Assembly (NCBI GenBank): GCA_934700615.1
Contig: CAKUXR010000016.1
Span: 10,542-74,541, forward strand
DNA from: an uncultured Bacteroidales bacterium
Lineage (GTDB): Bacteria > Bacteroidota > Bacteroidia > Bacteroidales > UBA932
Reading direction: 5' to 3'
Length of the DNA: 64,000 nt
Shown here in pieces: positions 8,420 through 16,586 of the stretch. Within the stretch, counting starts at the first letter, position 1, and each line of letters opens with the position of its first letter. The position numbers and the translations under genes were made by a program. Below the pieces are notes generated by a model. It made no database searches. It saw nothing but the letters and a program-made list of their open reading frames with translations, and had not been told where the DNA came from.

Positions 8420-9070
8420 TCACAAAAGATGCTTGTTATTAGGCATTGGCATAATCTGTGTGATAATACCATACTCTTCAACATCTTTATTGTCATTTAT
8501 ATTATACATATCTATAACCGTATCACCATATTTTATCCATTCCTCTTCTGAGATATTGAAATAGCCTAATGCTTTTCGAAGGGTATCTGGATAATCTTTC
8601 ATAAGAGGGTCTTTACACCACTCATTTAAGATCATTTTACGAATGAAATCTTGATTTTTCTTAGTGTAATCAGAATGTTCACGTGACAAGTATTTAATAA
8701 CACCTACATAGAACAAGTGCTTACCAATCTTCTTCCAGCGTTCTGCTGAAAGTCCAAGTAAATTCAATGATTTTTCAAAAGATTCGTCCACATCAAGCAG
8801 TTCTTTAATATGCTCTTTTTCTGAATAATATTCAAATCTATACAACTGTTCGTTCCTATATGCAAGTGCCTCTCTGGCTAGACGAATTTCCTTTTTGCTT
8901 GCAGGCTCTGCAATATCATGTGCTATACCTGCTATTGTGCTTGCGGCAGAATGAGCAACTTGTCCTATAGCTTCGCCATATTTTTCTCTTGTTGTTTCCT
9001 TTTTTGAATCCTGTGCAAAAAGATAAATAACAAAGAATACTATAGCTACAATTACAATAACTGTTTCCAT
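8420..9070 (-). CDS. unrecognised membrane-anchored protein (third gene of AT-rich operon)
   Basis: I do not recognise this 216-residue protein. It opens with a single hydrophobic helix (METVIVIVAIVFFVIYLFAQ), then a polar segment with a small-residue stretch (GQVAHSAASTIAGIAHDIAE). The rest is predicted helical, and two segments resemble each other: SLNLLGLSAERWKKIGKHLFY...IKYL and ALGYFNISEEEWIKYGDTVID...Y. The shared phi-x-(S/E)-x-E-x-W-x-K-h-G pattern suggests an internal duplication of a helical unit in the cytoplasm. It begins 3 bp after the stop of the preceding gene, so it belongs to a tight three-gene operon. Base composition is clearly more AT-rich than in flanking housekeeping genes. 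Confidence 0.7.
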   Translation of the reverse strand: METVIVIVAIVFFVIYLFAQDSKKETTREKYGEAIGQVAHSAASTIAGIAHDIAEPASKKEIRLAREALAYRNEQLYRFEYYSEKEHIKELLDVDESFEKSLNLLGLSAERWKKIGKHLFYVGVIKYLSREHSDYTKKNQDFIRKMILNEWCKDPLMKDYPDTLRKALGYFNISEEEWIKYGDTVIDMYNINDNKDVEEYGIITQIMPMPNNKHLL

Positions 9071-9073
9071 AAT

Positions 9074-9673
9074 CTACTTGAATAAATCTTCCGTTCTTTT
9101 CTTTTGTATACTCTTTGAAATGTATTCTTGATACCCCCTATCTATTGCCGATATTAAAAAGGGAATATCTTTTGGTGATAGATACCAGACATTGTAATTA
9201 GGCGTGCGATCATAGAAATAATGCCAAATTCTTATTTCACAACATGGTTCGTAATTTCGTATGACAAAATAAGGTTTTACTATTACCTTTGTTGCATTTC
9301 CTGCATAGGCATCGCAATCAAAGGTGGAATAACTAATTTCACAAGGCATTTCTTTTTCCACCTCTTGTACTTTGTTTGATTTAGCTATAGCTATCCATTG
9401 CTCGTATTTTGTTTGCAAGTTCCTTAATTCTGACTTAATAATTGTCATATTATTTCCCAATGATGAAAAATGGATACCACTTTCACCTAACTTTCTGTAC
9501 CAATCACAAATACGGACAACATTTATCCCATTTTCTGTGTAATAACTAAGTTCGAATCTGTTACCTCCCTCGGTATTTACTACTACATTTCCCATAAGAC
9601 CATTACTTATGGTCTGGGCATTTAGCCATGTACAGATAAATGTCGCCACTAATGTTAATACTATTCTACTCAC
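9074..9673 (-). CDS. unrecognised exported protein (second gene of AT-rich operon)
   Basis: A 199-residue protein with a clear signal peptide (LVATFICTWLNA, cleavage before Q) and no further membrane helix, so it is probably periplasmic. There are five cysteines in the mature part, two adjacent (EPCCEIRIW), and many aromatic residues near the C terminus (YFYDRTPNYNVWYLSPK). I do not recognise a family. It starts 2 bp after the upstream gene and ends 3 bp before the downstream one; the strict spacing implies the three products are made and probably used together. Confidence 0.68.
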   Translation of the reverse strand: MSRIVLTLVATFICTWLNAQTISNGLMGNVVVNTEGGNRFELSYYTENGINVVRICDWYRKLGESGIHFSSLGNNMTIIKSELRNLQTKYEQWIAIAKSNKVQEVEKEMPCEISYSTFDCDAYAGNATKVIVKPYFVIRNYEPCCEIRIWHYFYDRTPNYNVWYLSPKDIPFLISAIDRGYQEYISKSIQKKRTEDLFK

Positions 9674-9675
9674 AA

Positions 9676-10980
9676 TTATAATAGTTTTGATTTTTCTTTT
9701 ACTTCTATCAATTCTCCATATGTAAGGTTTTCTTTCACAAGAGTCGCATAGAGCTCATTTGCTAATGAAACTCTCTCTGCATTGTAAGGATTGATAAATC
9801 TCTTTGGATTTACCTTTTCTTTTAAATCTTCCAACTCTGCTTTATCAATAAAGTCAATCCCAAGTTCCGATGAGGCCTGTATTTGGATTTCTATTAAAGA
9901 ATCATTATTATCTGGCGTTGTTTCAAGCAATCTTTTATAGATTATATTGGCTTTTTCAACTTTCTCCTTGTCATAATTATCCATAAAATTCATTGGATTA
10001 CATAATCTGACAAGGCGTTGATATAATGTTTCAGACTTTTTCTTGTTCACCTTACTCTCCTTAATAGTCAGTGGAATTATTAGTGACATGAATAAGACTG
10101 TTAGACTTATTCCCCACCATAGAAAAAGTTGATTTCGGTTTTTATTTACGGCCCAATCTTTTTCTGCAATCATATAATGCCTTTCTTGTGTTGCTGCAAT
10201 AAAAACTCTGTAATAACCATTGTGCATCCAGCCATTTTCGTATGGCATTGTTCGTTGTGTTTCTTTATAGTTCTTCCCCTCTAGATGACCTATTGGAGTC
10301 CCCATAGTCCAAATATTAGAATTTTTATTCTCGGAAATATAAAAATATTCATTGCTGCTATCATTGATCTTAGACCAAAGACGATTATAGGAACCTTTAC
10401 TGAAATGTTCGGAATAACTAGATTTAGGATCGGTAGTATAAAACTCGAAAGCTTCATTAACTGCCTGCTCAACTGTATAATAGTTTACCCATTCATTATT
10501 TTTAAGCCCTACTTTATATGGGAAAATAATATTGGTTTGAATAAAATCATCGTCATATCCTGAACAATATATTCTAATGATATTCCAACCATCATCTTCT
10601 TGATTCGGATACTTGTCACCCCAGTTGAGTTCATACAATGATGACAGGTCACCATAACTTTGTTTCCAGTCAACTATTTTCTCATCGATACTTGGATCAA
10701 TGGCTGCAAGTCCGCCTTTAGACGGCTTAGGGGGTATGGCGACTTTCTTATAGTGTCGAACAGGGCTACCACTATAAGCGACATCGAAGAATCCATCATT
10801 ATTTGAGACAAACATATCTCCACTTGATTGACCTTCAAAAATAGATTCGATATTCTCTCTGATTTCAGAACGCAATTTGATACGCTTGTTGTTGATATAG
10901 TAGTAAACGCCGAACACCATACCAATCATAATAACAACCCACAGAATCCAGAGAATTATAATGATATTTTTTCTTTTCAT
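9676..10980 (-). CDS. unrecognised two-TM protein (first gene of AT-rich operon)
   Basis: A 434-residue protein with an N-terminal membrane helix (IIIILWILWVVIMIGMVFG), a periplasmic domain of about 260 residues rich in aromatic and acidic residues, a second helix near residues 293-315 (LFLWWGISLTVLFMSLIIP), and a cytoplasmic tail of about 115 residues. The tail contains two similar segments, LYQRLVRLCNPMNFMDNYD and LKEKVNPKRFINPYNAE, each followed by a helix with K-A/S-N-x-x-Y-x-x-L. That points to a tandem repeat of an unknown helical domain. Topology, a sensing-type outside domain flanked by two helices, resembles receptors, but no known output domain is present. It leads the AT-rich operon. 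Confidence 0.7.
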   Translation of the reverse strand: MKRKNIIIILWILWVVIMIGMVFGVYYYINNKRIKLRSEIRENIESIFEGQSSGDMFVSNNDGFFDVAYSGSPVRHYKKVAIPPKPSKGGLAAIDPSIDEKIVDWKQSYGDLSSLYELNWGDKYPNQEDDGWNIIRIYCSGYDDDFIQTNIIFPYKVGLKNNEWVNYYTVEQAVNEAFEFYTTDPKSSYSEHFSKGSYNRLWSKINDSSNEYFYISENKNSNIWTMGTPIGHLEGKNYKETQRTMPYENGWMHNGYYRVFIAATQERHYMIAEKDWAVNKNRNQLFLWWGISLTVLFMSLIIPLTIKESKVNKKKSETLYQRLVRLCNPMNFMDNYDKEKVEKANIIYKRLLETTPDNNDSLIEIQIQASSELGIDFIDKAELEDLKEKVNPKRFINPYNAERVSLANELYATLVKENLTYGELIEVKEKSKLL

Positions 10981-11183
10981 AACTGCCGTTTTTTTTGGTC
11001 ACAAAAACTTATCACCATTTAAATAAATATATTCTACCTCTTTCTTTGGATAGGTGTAAGTTCCTTTAAGTCAATTCTTTGTGTAATGCAGAGTCTTCCG
11101 AATGTAGAGCTCTGCATATAGATCACTCTTTCCATGTACTAAGGTAATTATTCTTCTTTTCACTTCCAATTATTTCATTTGGA

Positions 11184-12336
11184 TTAGGCCGCGACCGCGG
11201 CGTATACCTCACGGGGTGTCTGGTGCACAAGTCCCTGATGGCAGCGCCGGTTATTGTAGTAATCCATATACTTCGTAATTCCACGGTGTAACTCACCCAC
11301 GGTCGCCTCTGGATTCAAGTATACATATTCGCGCTTTATCGTGCGACAGAAGCGCTCGATCCAAACATTGTCAAGTCACCTGGCTCGGTAGTCCAAGCTT
11401 ATCCGTATTCCATACTTGTCACATGAGCGATGCCAATCTTCACAGGTGTACTGCACGTCCTGGTCCGAGTTGATTATCTCTGGTGCGCCATATCGTGCGA
11501 CGACCTTGTCGAGAACTTCTATCGCATTCGACGCATCCAGTGTGTTGTACATACCCCAGCCAACCATATAACGGCTATAGACATCAATGATGGTATACAG
11601 ATACATGAATCCGTTCTCCATAGGGATGTATGAGATGTCGTTGCTCTATACCTGATTACGTCTCGTTATATGCAAACCACGAAGCAGATATGTCATACGC
11701 TACTTGTTCCTACCTCCCTTGCTTAGGCTTTTGAGCGGATATACGGTCCTCAGCCCCATCAGAGCCATCAGACTTCTCGCAAGTTTCTTCCCGACATGGT
11801 ATCCTTCGCCTTTGAGATAATCAGCCATCTGGCGCACTCCCATAGCTGCGCACCTATTATATTGATTATCCATGAGGTCCATCATCTTCAGATTTCTCTG
11901 GCTTTCGCCTTCCTTGCGCTTGTAGTAGGATGTGCTTCTGGCTATCCCAAGCAGTTTGCTCTGGCGGGCTCTGCTCGGATACCGGTGATGCTTTCCGTCC
12001 TTGCCGACAGTCTCTTTCGTTGGAGATATCAGTGCCTTTCGGGTATAGGCATCCCCAACTGTTTGTATACCCACTTGCAAAAATCCACCTTCATCTCCAA
12101 CTCGCCGATTTTTCTATGGAGGGCATCGCGCTCTTTGTCGAAATCAGCTGTCCCAGACTTCGCTCCGAATGCCGCACTGGCATTTTCCACGAGTTCTTTT
12201 TCCATCTTGAGATCATCTCTGGGAGATTTCGTACTTCTTCGCCAAAATCACCCTTCGTTTACGATTCTTTAAGAGCCTCCAAGGCAACCTTGGCCTTGAA
12301 CTCTGGGATGAACTTCCTTCGTGTTGTCTTTCCCAT
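11184..12336 (-). pseudogene. degenerate IS3-family insertion sequence (orfA/orfB remnants)
   Basis: On the minus strand an orfA-like start at 12336 (MGKTTRRKFIPEFKAKVALE) runs into an in-frame TAA after 25 codons. Later orfA pieces (EMISRWKK) survive, with frame changes in between. orfB pieces follow: a helix-turn-helix-21 segment (KLLGIARSTSYYKRK) and a DDE integrase core with NDISYIP, IINSDQDVQYT and ERFCRTIKREYVYLNP, ending at the stop at 11184-11186. At least two more stop codons interrupt orfB, after IT-R-R-N-Q-V and after LDYRAR. The catalytic D, D and E residues are still readable but the element cannot make a transposase. A terminal-repeat-like sequence (TGTCCTCCAAATTTCGGACA on the minus strand, near 12374-12393) remains at one end; I could not find its partner. 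Confidence 0.85.
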
Positions 12337-12522
12337 TTCGCTGTGAAGTTATAGTCATTTTTTGACTTAACACCCTGTCCGAAATTTGGAGGACATTATA
12401 CTCCAAAGGACGTTACCAATCTACAGTTATCTATAACTGAAATAACGGACGACTGTAAGTCACTAGATACAAACTATTTTCCATTTCGTCAAATGCCAAT
12501 TTAGCGAAATGCCTTGCATAAA

Positions 12523-12568
12523 CAGAACGGCGGAAGTGTAACTAACTTTCCGCCGTTCTGAACTTTTT
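12523..12568 (+). terminator. intrinsic terminator in the gap between IS remnant and YhcG gene
   Basis: CAGAACGGCGGAA (12523-12535) pairs perfectly with TTCCGCCGTTCTG (12548-12560), followed by AAC and eight T on the plus strand. No intact plus-strand gene ends here, so it may be left over from a lost gene or act weakly on the minus strand for the nuclease gene. The rest of 12337-12671 shows only the IS end and no gene. Confidence 0.7.
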
Positions 12569-12671
12569 TTTATTTTTGCACTTGTCCTGCGTTCTGCAGA
12601 TTGCGGCACTTTAAATGTTCCGTCCATATCACTTTCAAATGTACCGGACGTATCAGAATGAAATGTACCCC

Positions 12672-13706
12672 CTATTCCATCTCCCTGTTTTGTTCCTCAT
12701 GCTGCTGCAGGAAGATCTGTTTCTGTTTCTCAACCTCCGCCCGAAGTTGCTCCTCCGTCGGAAGAAACAGCTGATACTTGCTCGCGAGTATGGTTTTGTT
12801 GTCCTCCGGCAGGGCGAGACGCACCGCCGTGTCGTTCTTCTCCGTGCAGAGCAGTATGCCAATGGTAGGATTCTCGTCAGGCTGCTTCTCGTAGCGGTCG
12901 TAGTAGTTGACATAGAGCTGAAGCTGCCCAAGGTCCTGATGCGTCAGCTTGTGATTTTTTATCTCTATCACCACGAACGAACGTAACAGGCGGTTGTAGA
13001 ACACAAGGTCGGCGAAATACTCGTCATCCTCCACTAGAAGCCTCTTCTGTCTGGCGACAAAGGAGAATCCTTTCCCCATCTCCAGAAGGAAATCGGCGAT
13101 ATGCGAGATGACGGAGCTTTCGAGATCCTTCTCATAGTACGCGGACTTGCGTTCCAGTCCAAGAAACTCGAGTACCATAGGATCCTTTATGATCTCTTGC
13201 GGACATTCTGGCACTCGCTCATTGCGGGCGACAGCGAGGACCGCCTCCTTGTCGTTGCTAAGTAGAAGGCGCTCGTAGAGCATGGAGTTGATCTGACGCT
13301 CAAGTTGGCGTCCGGTCCAACCCTCATTGACAGCCTCCAATTCGTAATACTCTCGTTTCTCTGGGTCAGGAATGGTTATAAGCAGTTTATACTGCGACCA
13401 GCTCAATTGCGTCCGCAGTGTGGACGCAATTGGATACATCCTATAGAATTGTCTGCTGCGCTCCAGTTGTCTCACTCCAAATCCACTGCCATACAAAGGC
13501 TCTATTTCTTTCGACAGATTACGGATGATGTACTTGCCGTAGTCCGCGCGTTCCTTGCCCTGCTGCTCCTTTTCCGAGATGCGCTTGCCGATAGCCCAGT
13601 ACATCTGCACCCTGCAGAAGTCAACGCTTCGCAAAGCTTTTGAGCGCGAGTCGTCAATTATCTGTTTTATCTCCTCTATAAAAGTTTCTATACCCTTATC
13701 CATCAT
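12672..13706 (-). CDS. PDDEXK nuclease domain protein (YhcG/DUF1016 family)
   Basis: A 344-residue member of the YhcG/DUF1016 family: an N-terminal helical domain (ALRSVDFCRVQMYWAIG, then the conserved YGSGFGVRQLERSRQFY and LSWSQYKLLI) and a C-terminal PD-(D/E)XK nuclease domain. The catalytic set is readable as D233 (YFADLVFYN) and E248-x-K250 (VVIEIK). Length is normal for the family. YhcG-like proteins often sit in defence or restriction islands; here the gene stands alone beside a dead IS element, with no restriction-modification partner in view. The start could equally be the second methionine, three bases downstream. Its biological role is not established. Confidence 0.88.
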   Translation of the reverse strand: MMDKGIETFIEEIKQIIDDSRSKALRSVDFCRVQMYWAIGKRISEKEQQGKERADYGKYIIRNLSKEIEPLYGSGFGVRQLERSRQFYRMYPIASTLRTQLSWSQYKLLITIPDPEKREYYELEAVNEGWTGRQLERQINSMLYERLLLSNDKEAVLAVARNERVPECPQEIIKDPMVLEFLGLERKSAYYEKDLESSVISHIADFLLEMGKGFSFVARQKRLLVEDDEYFADLVFYNRLLRSFVVIEIKNHKLTHQDLGQLQLYVNYYDRYEKQPDENPTIGILLCTEKNDTAVRLALPEDNKTILASKYQLFLPTEEQLRAEVEKQKQIFLQQHEEQNREME

Positions 13707-13828
13707 GTGTTGTTTCGTATTAAAATGTCACTTCCACTCTTTGTTTCATTGACAAGCGCTGTCAACCACGCAATCTCATCGAGACGAGTATTTTAGGAGC
13801 TTTGCCCTCATCTGATAGACATTTCAAG

Positions 13829-14920
13829 TTACTCTGTCTCAATTTTGGTAATCTCGCCGTTCTTGTCAACCTTATACCAGTCCTCTCCTTTCTTGATTTT
13901 TCCAAATCCGTCATTGAAGAAATTAGCATCATCGTACCATTCTGGAAGAAGCAGACTCCCGGACGTCAAGTTAATGTAATTATAGGAGCCGTTGTTCTTA
14001 ACCAGACAAAAACCCTCAGACGGTGAAAAATATGCGTCATACCATTCTTTCCCAATCACTCGACCACCTATCTCTATTATATTCTCTTTATTTTCCTTAC
14101 TCACAATTGCATGCTGACTATAGTAACTGAATCTGTCATACCATTCAGGACAGAATGGTTTGCCGTATTTATCCAAACAGTTTGTTTTACCGTCCTTCGT
14201 AACTATGGTGTGGCCATCGTCATACGTTGCCATAATGCTATCATACCATGTGGTAAAACGAGTATGCTCTTGAGTATTTATTAGATTCTCTTTACCGTTT
14301 AATCTGACGTTCATATAGCCATCTTTCCAATAAATGGAGCTGAGGTAATCATACCACTGGCGGAATTGTATGTTACCCTTAGTTGAAAGCAAGTTGTATT
14401 TTCCATCTTTACGCTGGACAACCGCGAATCCATATTCGTTGAAATTCGACACGCTACTGAAAAAGTCATTTGAAAGCCATTTGCCGTCAATGCCAATAAA
14501 ATTCCATTCTCCGAAATATTTCATAGGGGTATATCCACATGACCATACAACGTCACTGTCCCCAGTTATAGGTAGCCTAAGCCTGTCTTTATATTCAACT
14601 CCCCACTGGACCTGATATGTGGTTCCGAAGTCTTTATCAAGAAGAATGAAGTTGTATGTATTTTCCGTTGGATACAACTCAAATCGCCCTGCAGGTGGAA
14701 CCGGATCAAGAACCAATGGTTTATCGCAGAGAGATGTTTCTAGACGATTATCTTCACTTGTGCTATACTGAACCAACCAGGTCCTTCCGTTTCCAGTGTC
14801 CAATTTGATGAATATCCACATGTTCTTAGTCGGTATCAGTTTGAATCTTGATACGGTTGTTTCTTGAGCGAATAATTGAGTGCCGAATAGCACTACCAAT
14901 AACAGAAATATCTTTTTCAT
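13829..14920 (-). CDS. secreted WG/WYD-repeat protein
   Basis: A 363-residue protein with a typical signal peptide (KKIFLLLVVLFGTQLFAQ). The mature N terminus has two similar units (RFKLIPTKNMWIFIKLD and RFELYPTENTYNFILLD, about 55 residues apart). The rest is a chain of five units, each carrying W-Y-D, at residues 189, 225, 260, 293 and 328, spaced 33-36 residues apart with K-(D/N)-G turns between them. This is the layout of WG-repeat beta structures (KWG/WG repeats), with WYD in place of the usual WG. Periplasmic or surface location is likely; the binding partner is unknown. It has no heptamer copy apart from one near the middle. Confidence 0.75.
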   Translation of the reverse strand: MKKIFLLLVVLFGTQLFAQETTVSRFKLIPTKNMWIFIKLDTGNGRTWLVQYSTSEDNRLETSLCDKPLVLDPVPPAGRFELYPTENTYNFILLDKDFGTTYQVQWGVEYKDRLRLPITGDSDVVWSCGYTPMKYFGEWNFIGIDGKWLSNDFFSSVSNFNEYGFAVVQRKDGKYNLLSTKGNIQFRQWYDYLSSIYWKDGYMNVRLNGKENLINTQEHTRFTTWYDSIMATYDDGHTIVTKDGKTNCLDKYGKPFCPEWYDRFSYYSQHAIVSKENKENIIEIGGRVIGKEWYDAYFSPSEGFCLVKNNGSYNYINLTSGSLLLPEWYDDANFFNDGFGKIKKGEDWYKVDKNGEITKIETE

Positions 14921-14962
14921 GTCGTAACCTTTTAGAATTGTCTATGCGTATTGTTATTGGAA

Positions 14963-16261
14963 TCAGATTCCGAAGAGCGGGCCGTTATATCCGGAAGTGC
15001 CGCGTTTGCGGTCGCGCTTGGAAATGTTCCTCCTGACGGCGCGTCCGGAGTTTCCTGAAGGGTTCAGCAGTTTGTCCAGACTGAATATCAATGAGAGTTT
15101 CTGCTGCATTCCGGCATACTTGAACCCGTCAGGGAAATGTGAGACAATCGAGAGCCTGAGGTCCATGAAATCAGCGATATGCGGCTGCCAATACACTTCC
15201 AGCCTGTCATAAAGATGCCACTCACTGTCATTGACAGGAACCACTCTGTAGAAAGGCGAGCCGGCATAGAGGCTGTTTCCGTATTTGAAGCCTCCGTCGT
15301 CCACATAGTTGTAGAAAGGCATCAGATCCTTTCCGCAGTAAAGCCTGTTTTCGATGCCGACATTCCAGTTTCTCAATGACACTGTAAACTCCCCTCCTCC
15401 AGGATTACTCTGACCATCCTTCTGACGTCTGTCCTGCTGCAATGACTGGTACCAGGCCAATGTTGCTGAAAGGTCCTGCCAGCCGCAGAATTTCTCGAAT
15501 CCGAACCGCACAAACGGCTGGACCATAGCGTCATCCACCACGCTGCCATACTCGGCGGCATTGGCATAATGATGATATTTGAACGCCAGTCCGGCGGACA
15601 CGAAGTCATTGAAAATATACTTTCCGTACCCGAAGGCATTGAACTGCTCCCTGCGATAGGAACCGTACTGGCCGTCCCAGTCAAAGGCAAGTTCAAGGTA
15701 AGTCTTTGGACCATAAGCCTTTATCAATGCACCTTCGAGATTGTTGTCATAGAATTTCAGGGAATCCGAGAAGAAGGCCTGCGAGTAATCGCCCTCCGCA
15801 AGATGACGCGGAAAAATACCTGCATAGCCCCTCACGTTCCACGCCCCGAGTTTCGCGTCAATGCCATAGTACATGGTAATTTCCCGGAAGAGGCGCGTGT
15901 TCTCCAGCCCCCTGTCGCACTCCGGGCTGGCCGCTACCGCAGAAGGATGGCGTCCGAAATCTTTCATCACGTCAATGCCGGCCATCAGCTTATGTCTGAC
16001 ATTGGCGTTCTGCCTGACCTGAAGGCCCACGGAAGGAGTAAGCCTGGCACCGTAAAGTGTCATTGACTCAGTGAATTGCTCTTTTCCGCTGTCGAATTCG
16101 CGGTTGTCGAACTTATAGTCGAAATAGGCGTCGTAAATGAACTTCACTCCCTTTTCTTTGGGCTGGGGCTCAGGCATTCCGAACCACCAGGAGAAGAAAT
16201 CCTGCGCACTGGCATTGACACAAAAAAGTATGGTCGCCGCCGCAAAAATTTTCAATTTCAT
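14963..16261 (-). CDS. outer-membrane beta-barrel-like protein
   Basis: A 432-residue exported protein: signal peptide (KIFAAATILFCVNASAQ), then alternating aromatic/polar stretches typical of transmembrane beta strands (LEVYWQPHIADFMDLRLSI, KYIFNDFVSAGLAFKYHHY). Short turns are rich in G, N and D. It lacks a carboxypeptidase-like or plug domain, so it is not TonB-dependent. A basic C-terminal tail (RRNISKRDRKRG) follows the last strand, which is unusual for a barrel ending at its final strand and suggests a periplasmic extension. The family is not recognised beyond 'outer membrane protein'. It has its own promoter at 16283-16314. Confidence 0.7.
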   Translation of the reverse strand: MKLKIFAAATILFCVNASAQDFFSWWFGMPEPQPKEKGVKFIYDAYFDYKFDNREFDSGKEQFTESMTLYGARLTPSVGLQVRQNANVRHKLMAGIDVMKDFGRHPSAVAASPECDRGLENTRLFREITMYYGIDAKLGAWNVRGYAGIFPRHLAEGDYSQAFFSDSLKFYDNNLEGALIKAYGPKTYLELAFDWDGQYGSYRREQFNAFGYGKYIFNDFVSAGLAFKYHHYANAAEYGSVVDDAMVQPFVRFGFEKFCGWQDLSATLAWYQSLQQDRRQKDGQSNPGGGEFTVSLRNWNVGIENRLYCGKDLMPFYNYVDDGGFKYGNSLYAGSPFYRVVPVNDSEWHLYDRLEVYWQPHIADFMDLRLSIVSHFPDGFKYAGMQQKLSLIFSLDKLLNPSGNSGRAVRRNISKRDRKRGTSGYNGPLFGI

Positions 16262-16282
16262 GATATGTCTTGTCCAATTTCA

Positions 16283-16314
16283 CAAAGTTAACTAATCCCG
16301 ACTTGTAGGTCAAT
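16283..16314 (-). promoter_or_regulatory. Bacteroidota-type promoter for the outer-membrane protein gene
   Basis: Read on the minus strand: ATTG (16311-16314), a 20-nt spacer, TAACTTTG (16283-16290). The start codon follows 22 nt downstream. The -33 box overlaps a CATTGAC heptamer. Confidence 0.65.
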
Positions 16315-16355
16315 GATAATTTGAGTAATTTTGTTTGTTTTTAGCCTGAGGATAC

Positions 16356-16574
16356 TTGCCCTGCGGCGTTTCCAAGCAGTGCGTAGTGATGTCCTGGCTG
16401 AACGGCAGCAAGGGCGGACAGAAGGCGGCGGCTCTCGCCGAGGTTGCATGGTCCGCTCCGGAGAGTCTTTCCGGATATCAGGATTTCCTCAGCCATCTGA
16501 CAGGCGCGATGATTCCCCTCTATACTTCTGCGGGATGGCCTTTCGCAAAGTATTATGAGGAAGATTTGAAATAA
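16356..16574 (+). pseudogene. GH20 beta-N-acetylhexosaminidase remnant with internal deletion
   Basis: The 72-codon open stretch reads as two separated pieces of a GH20 hexosaminidase joined together. VVMSWLNGSKGGQKAA matches the strand-plus-helix that normally reads V-M-S-W-x-G-x-x-G-G-x-x-A-A. It is fused directly to ALAEVAWSAPESLSGYQDFL, which belongs about 150-170 residues further on, at the end of the catalytic barrel. A GC-rich GCGGCGGCTC stretch at the junction may have promoted the deletion. Everything 5' of this is missing and no start fits. The C-terminal WPFAKYYEEDLK is intact to the stop. A different frame gives an ORF of similar size that I treat as a shadow. Confidence 0.65.
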
Positions 16575-16586
16575 GAGATTTTTTAT

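Noticed and set aside
8420..9673. Toxin-immunity pair reading of the two smaller AT-rich operon genes
   Set aside because: The smaller products are exported or membrane-anchored with no toxin motif, secretion adaptor or immunity family visible.
7195..13706. ATPase, three-gene operon and YhcG as one defence system
   Set aside because: They are on both strands, separated by an IS remnant, with separate promoters or gaps, and lack a recognisable defence core; treated as independent accessory genes.
16331..16558. 75-codon ORF overlapping the GH20 remnant
   Set aside because: A different frame without family similarity; the overlapping frame carries the GH20 motifs.
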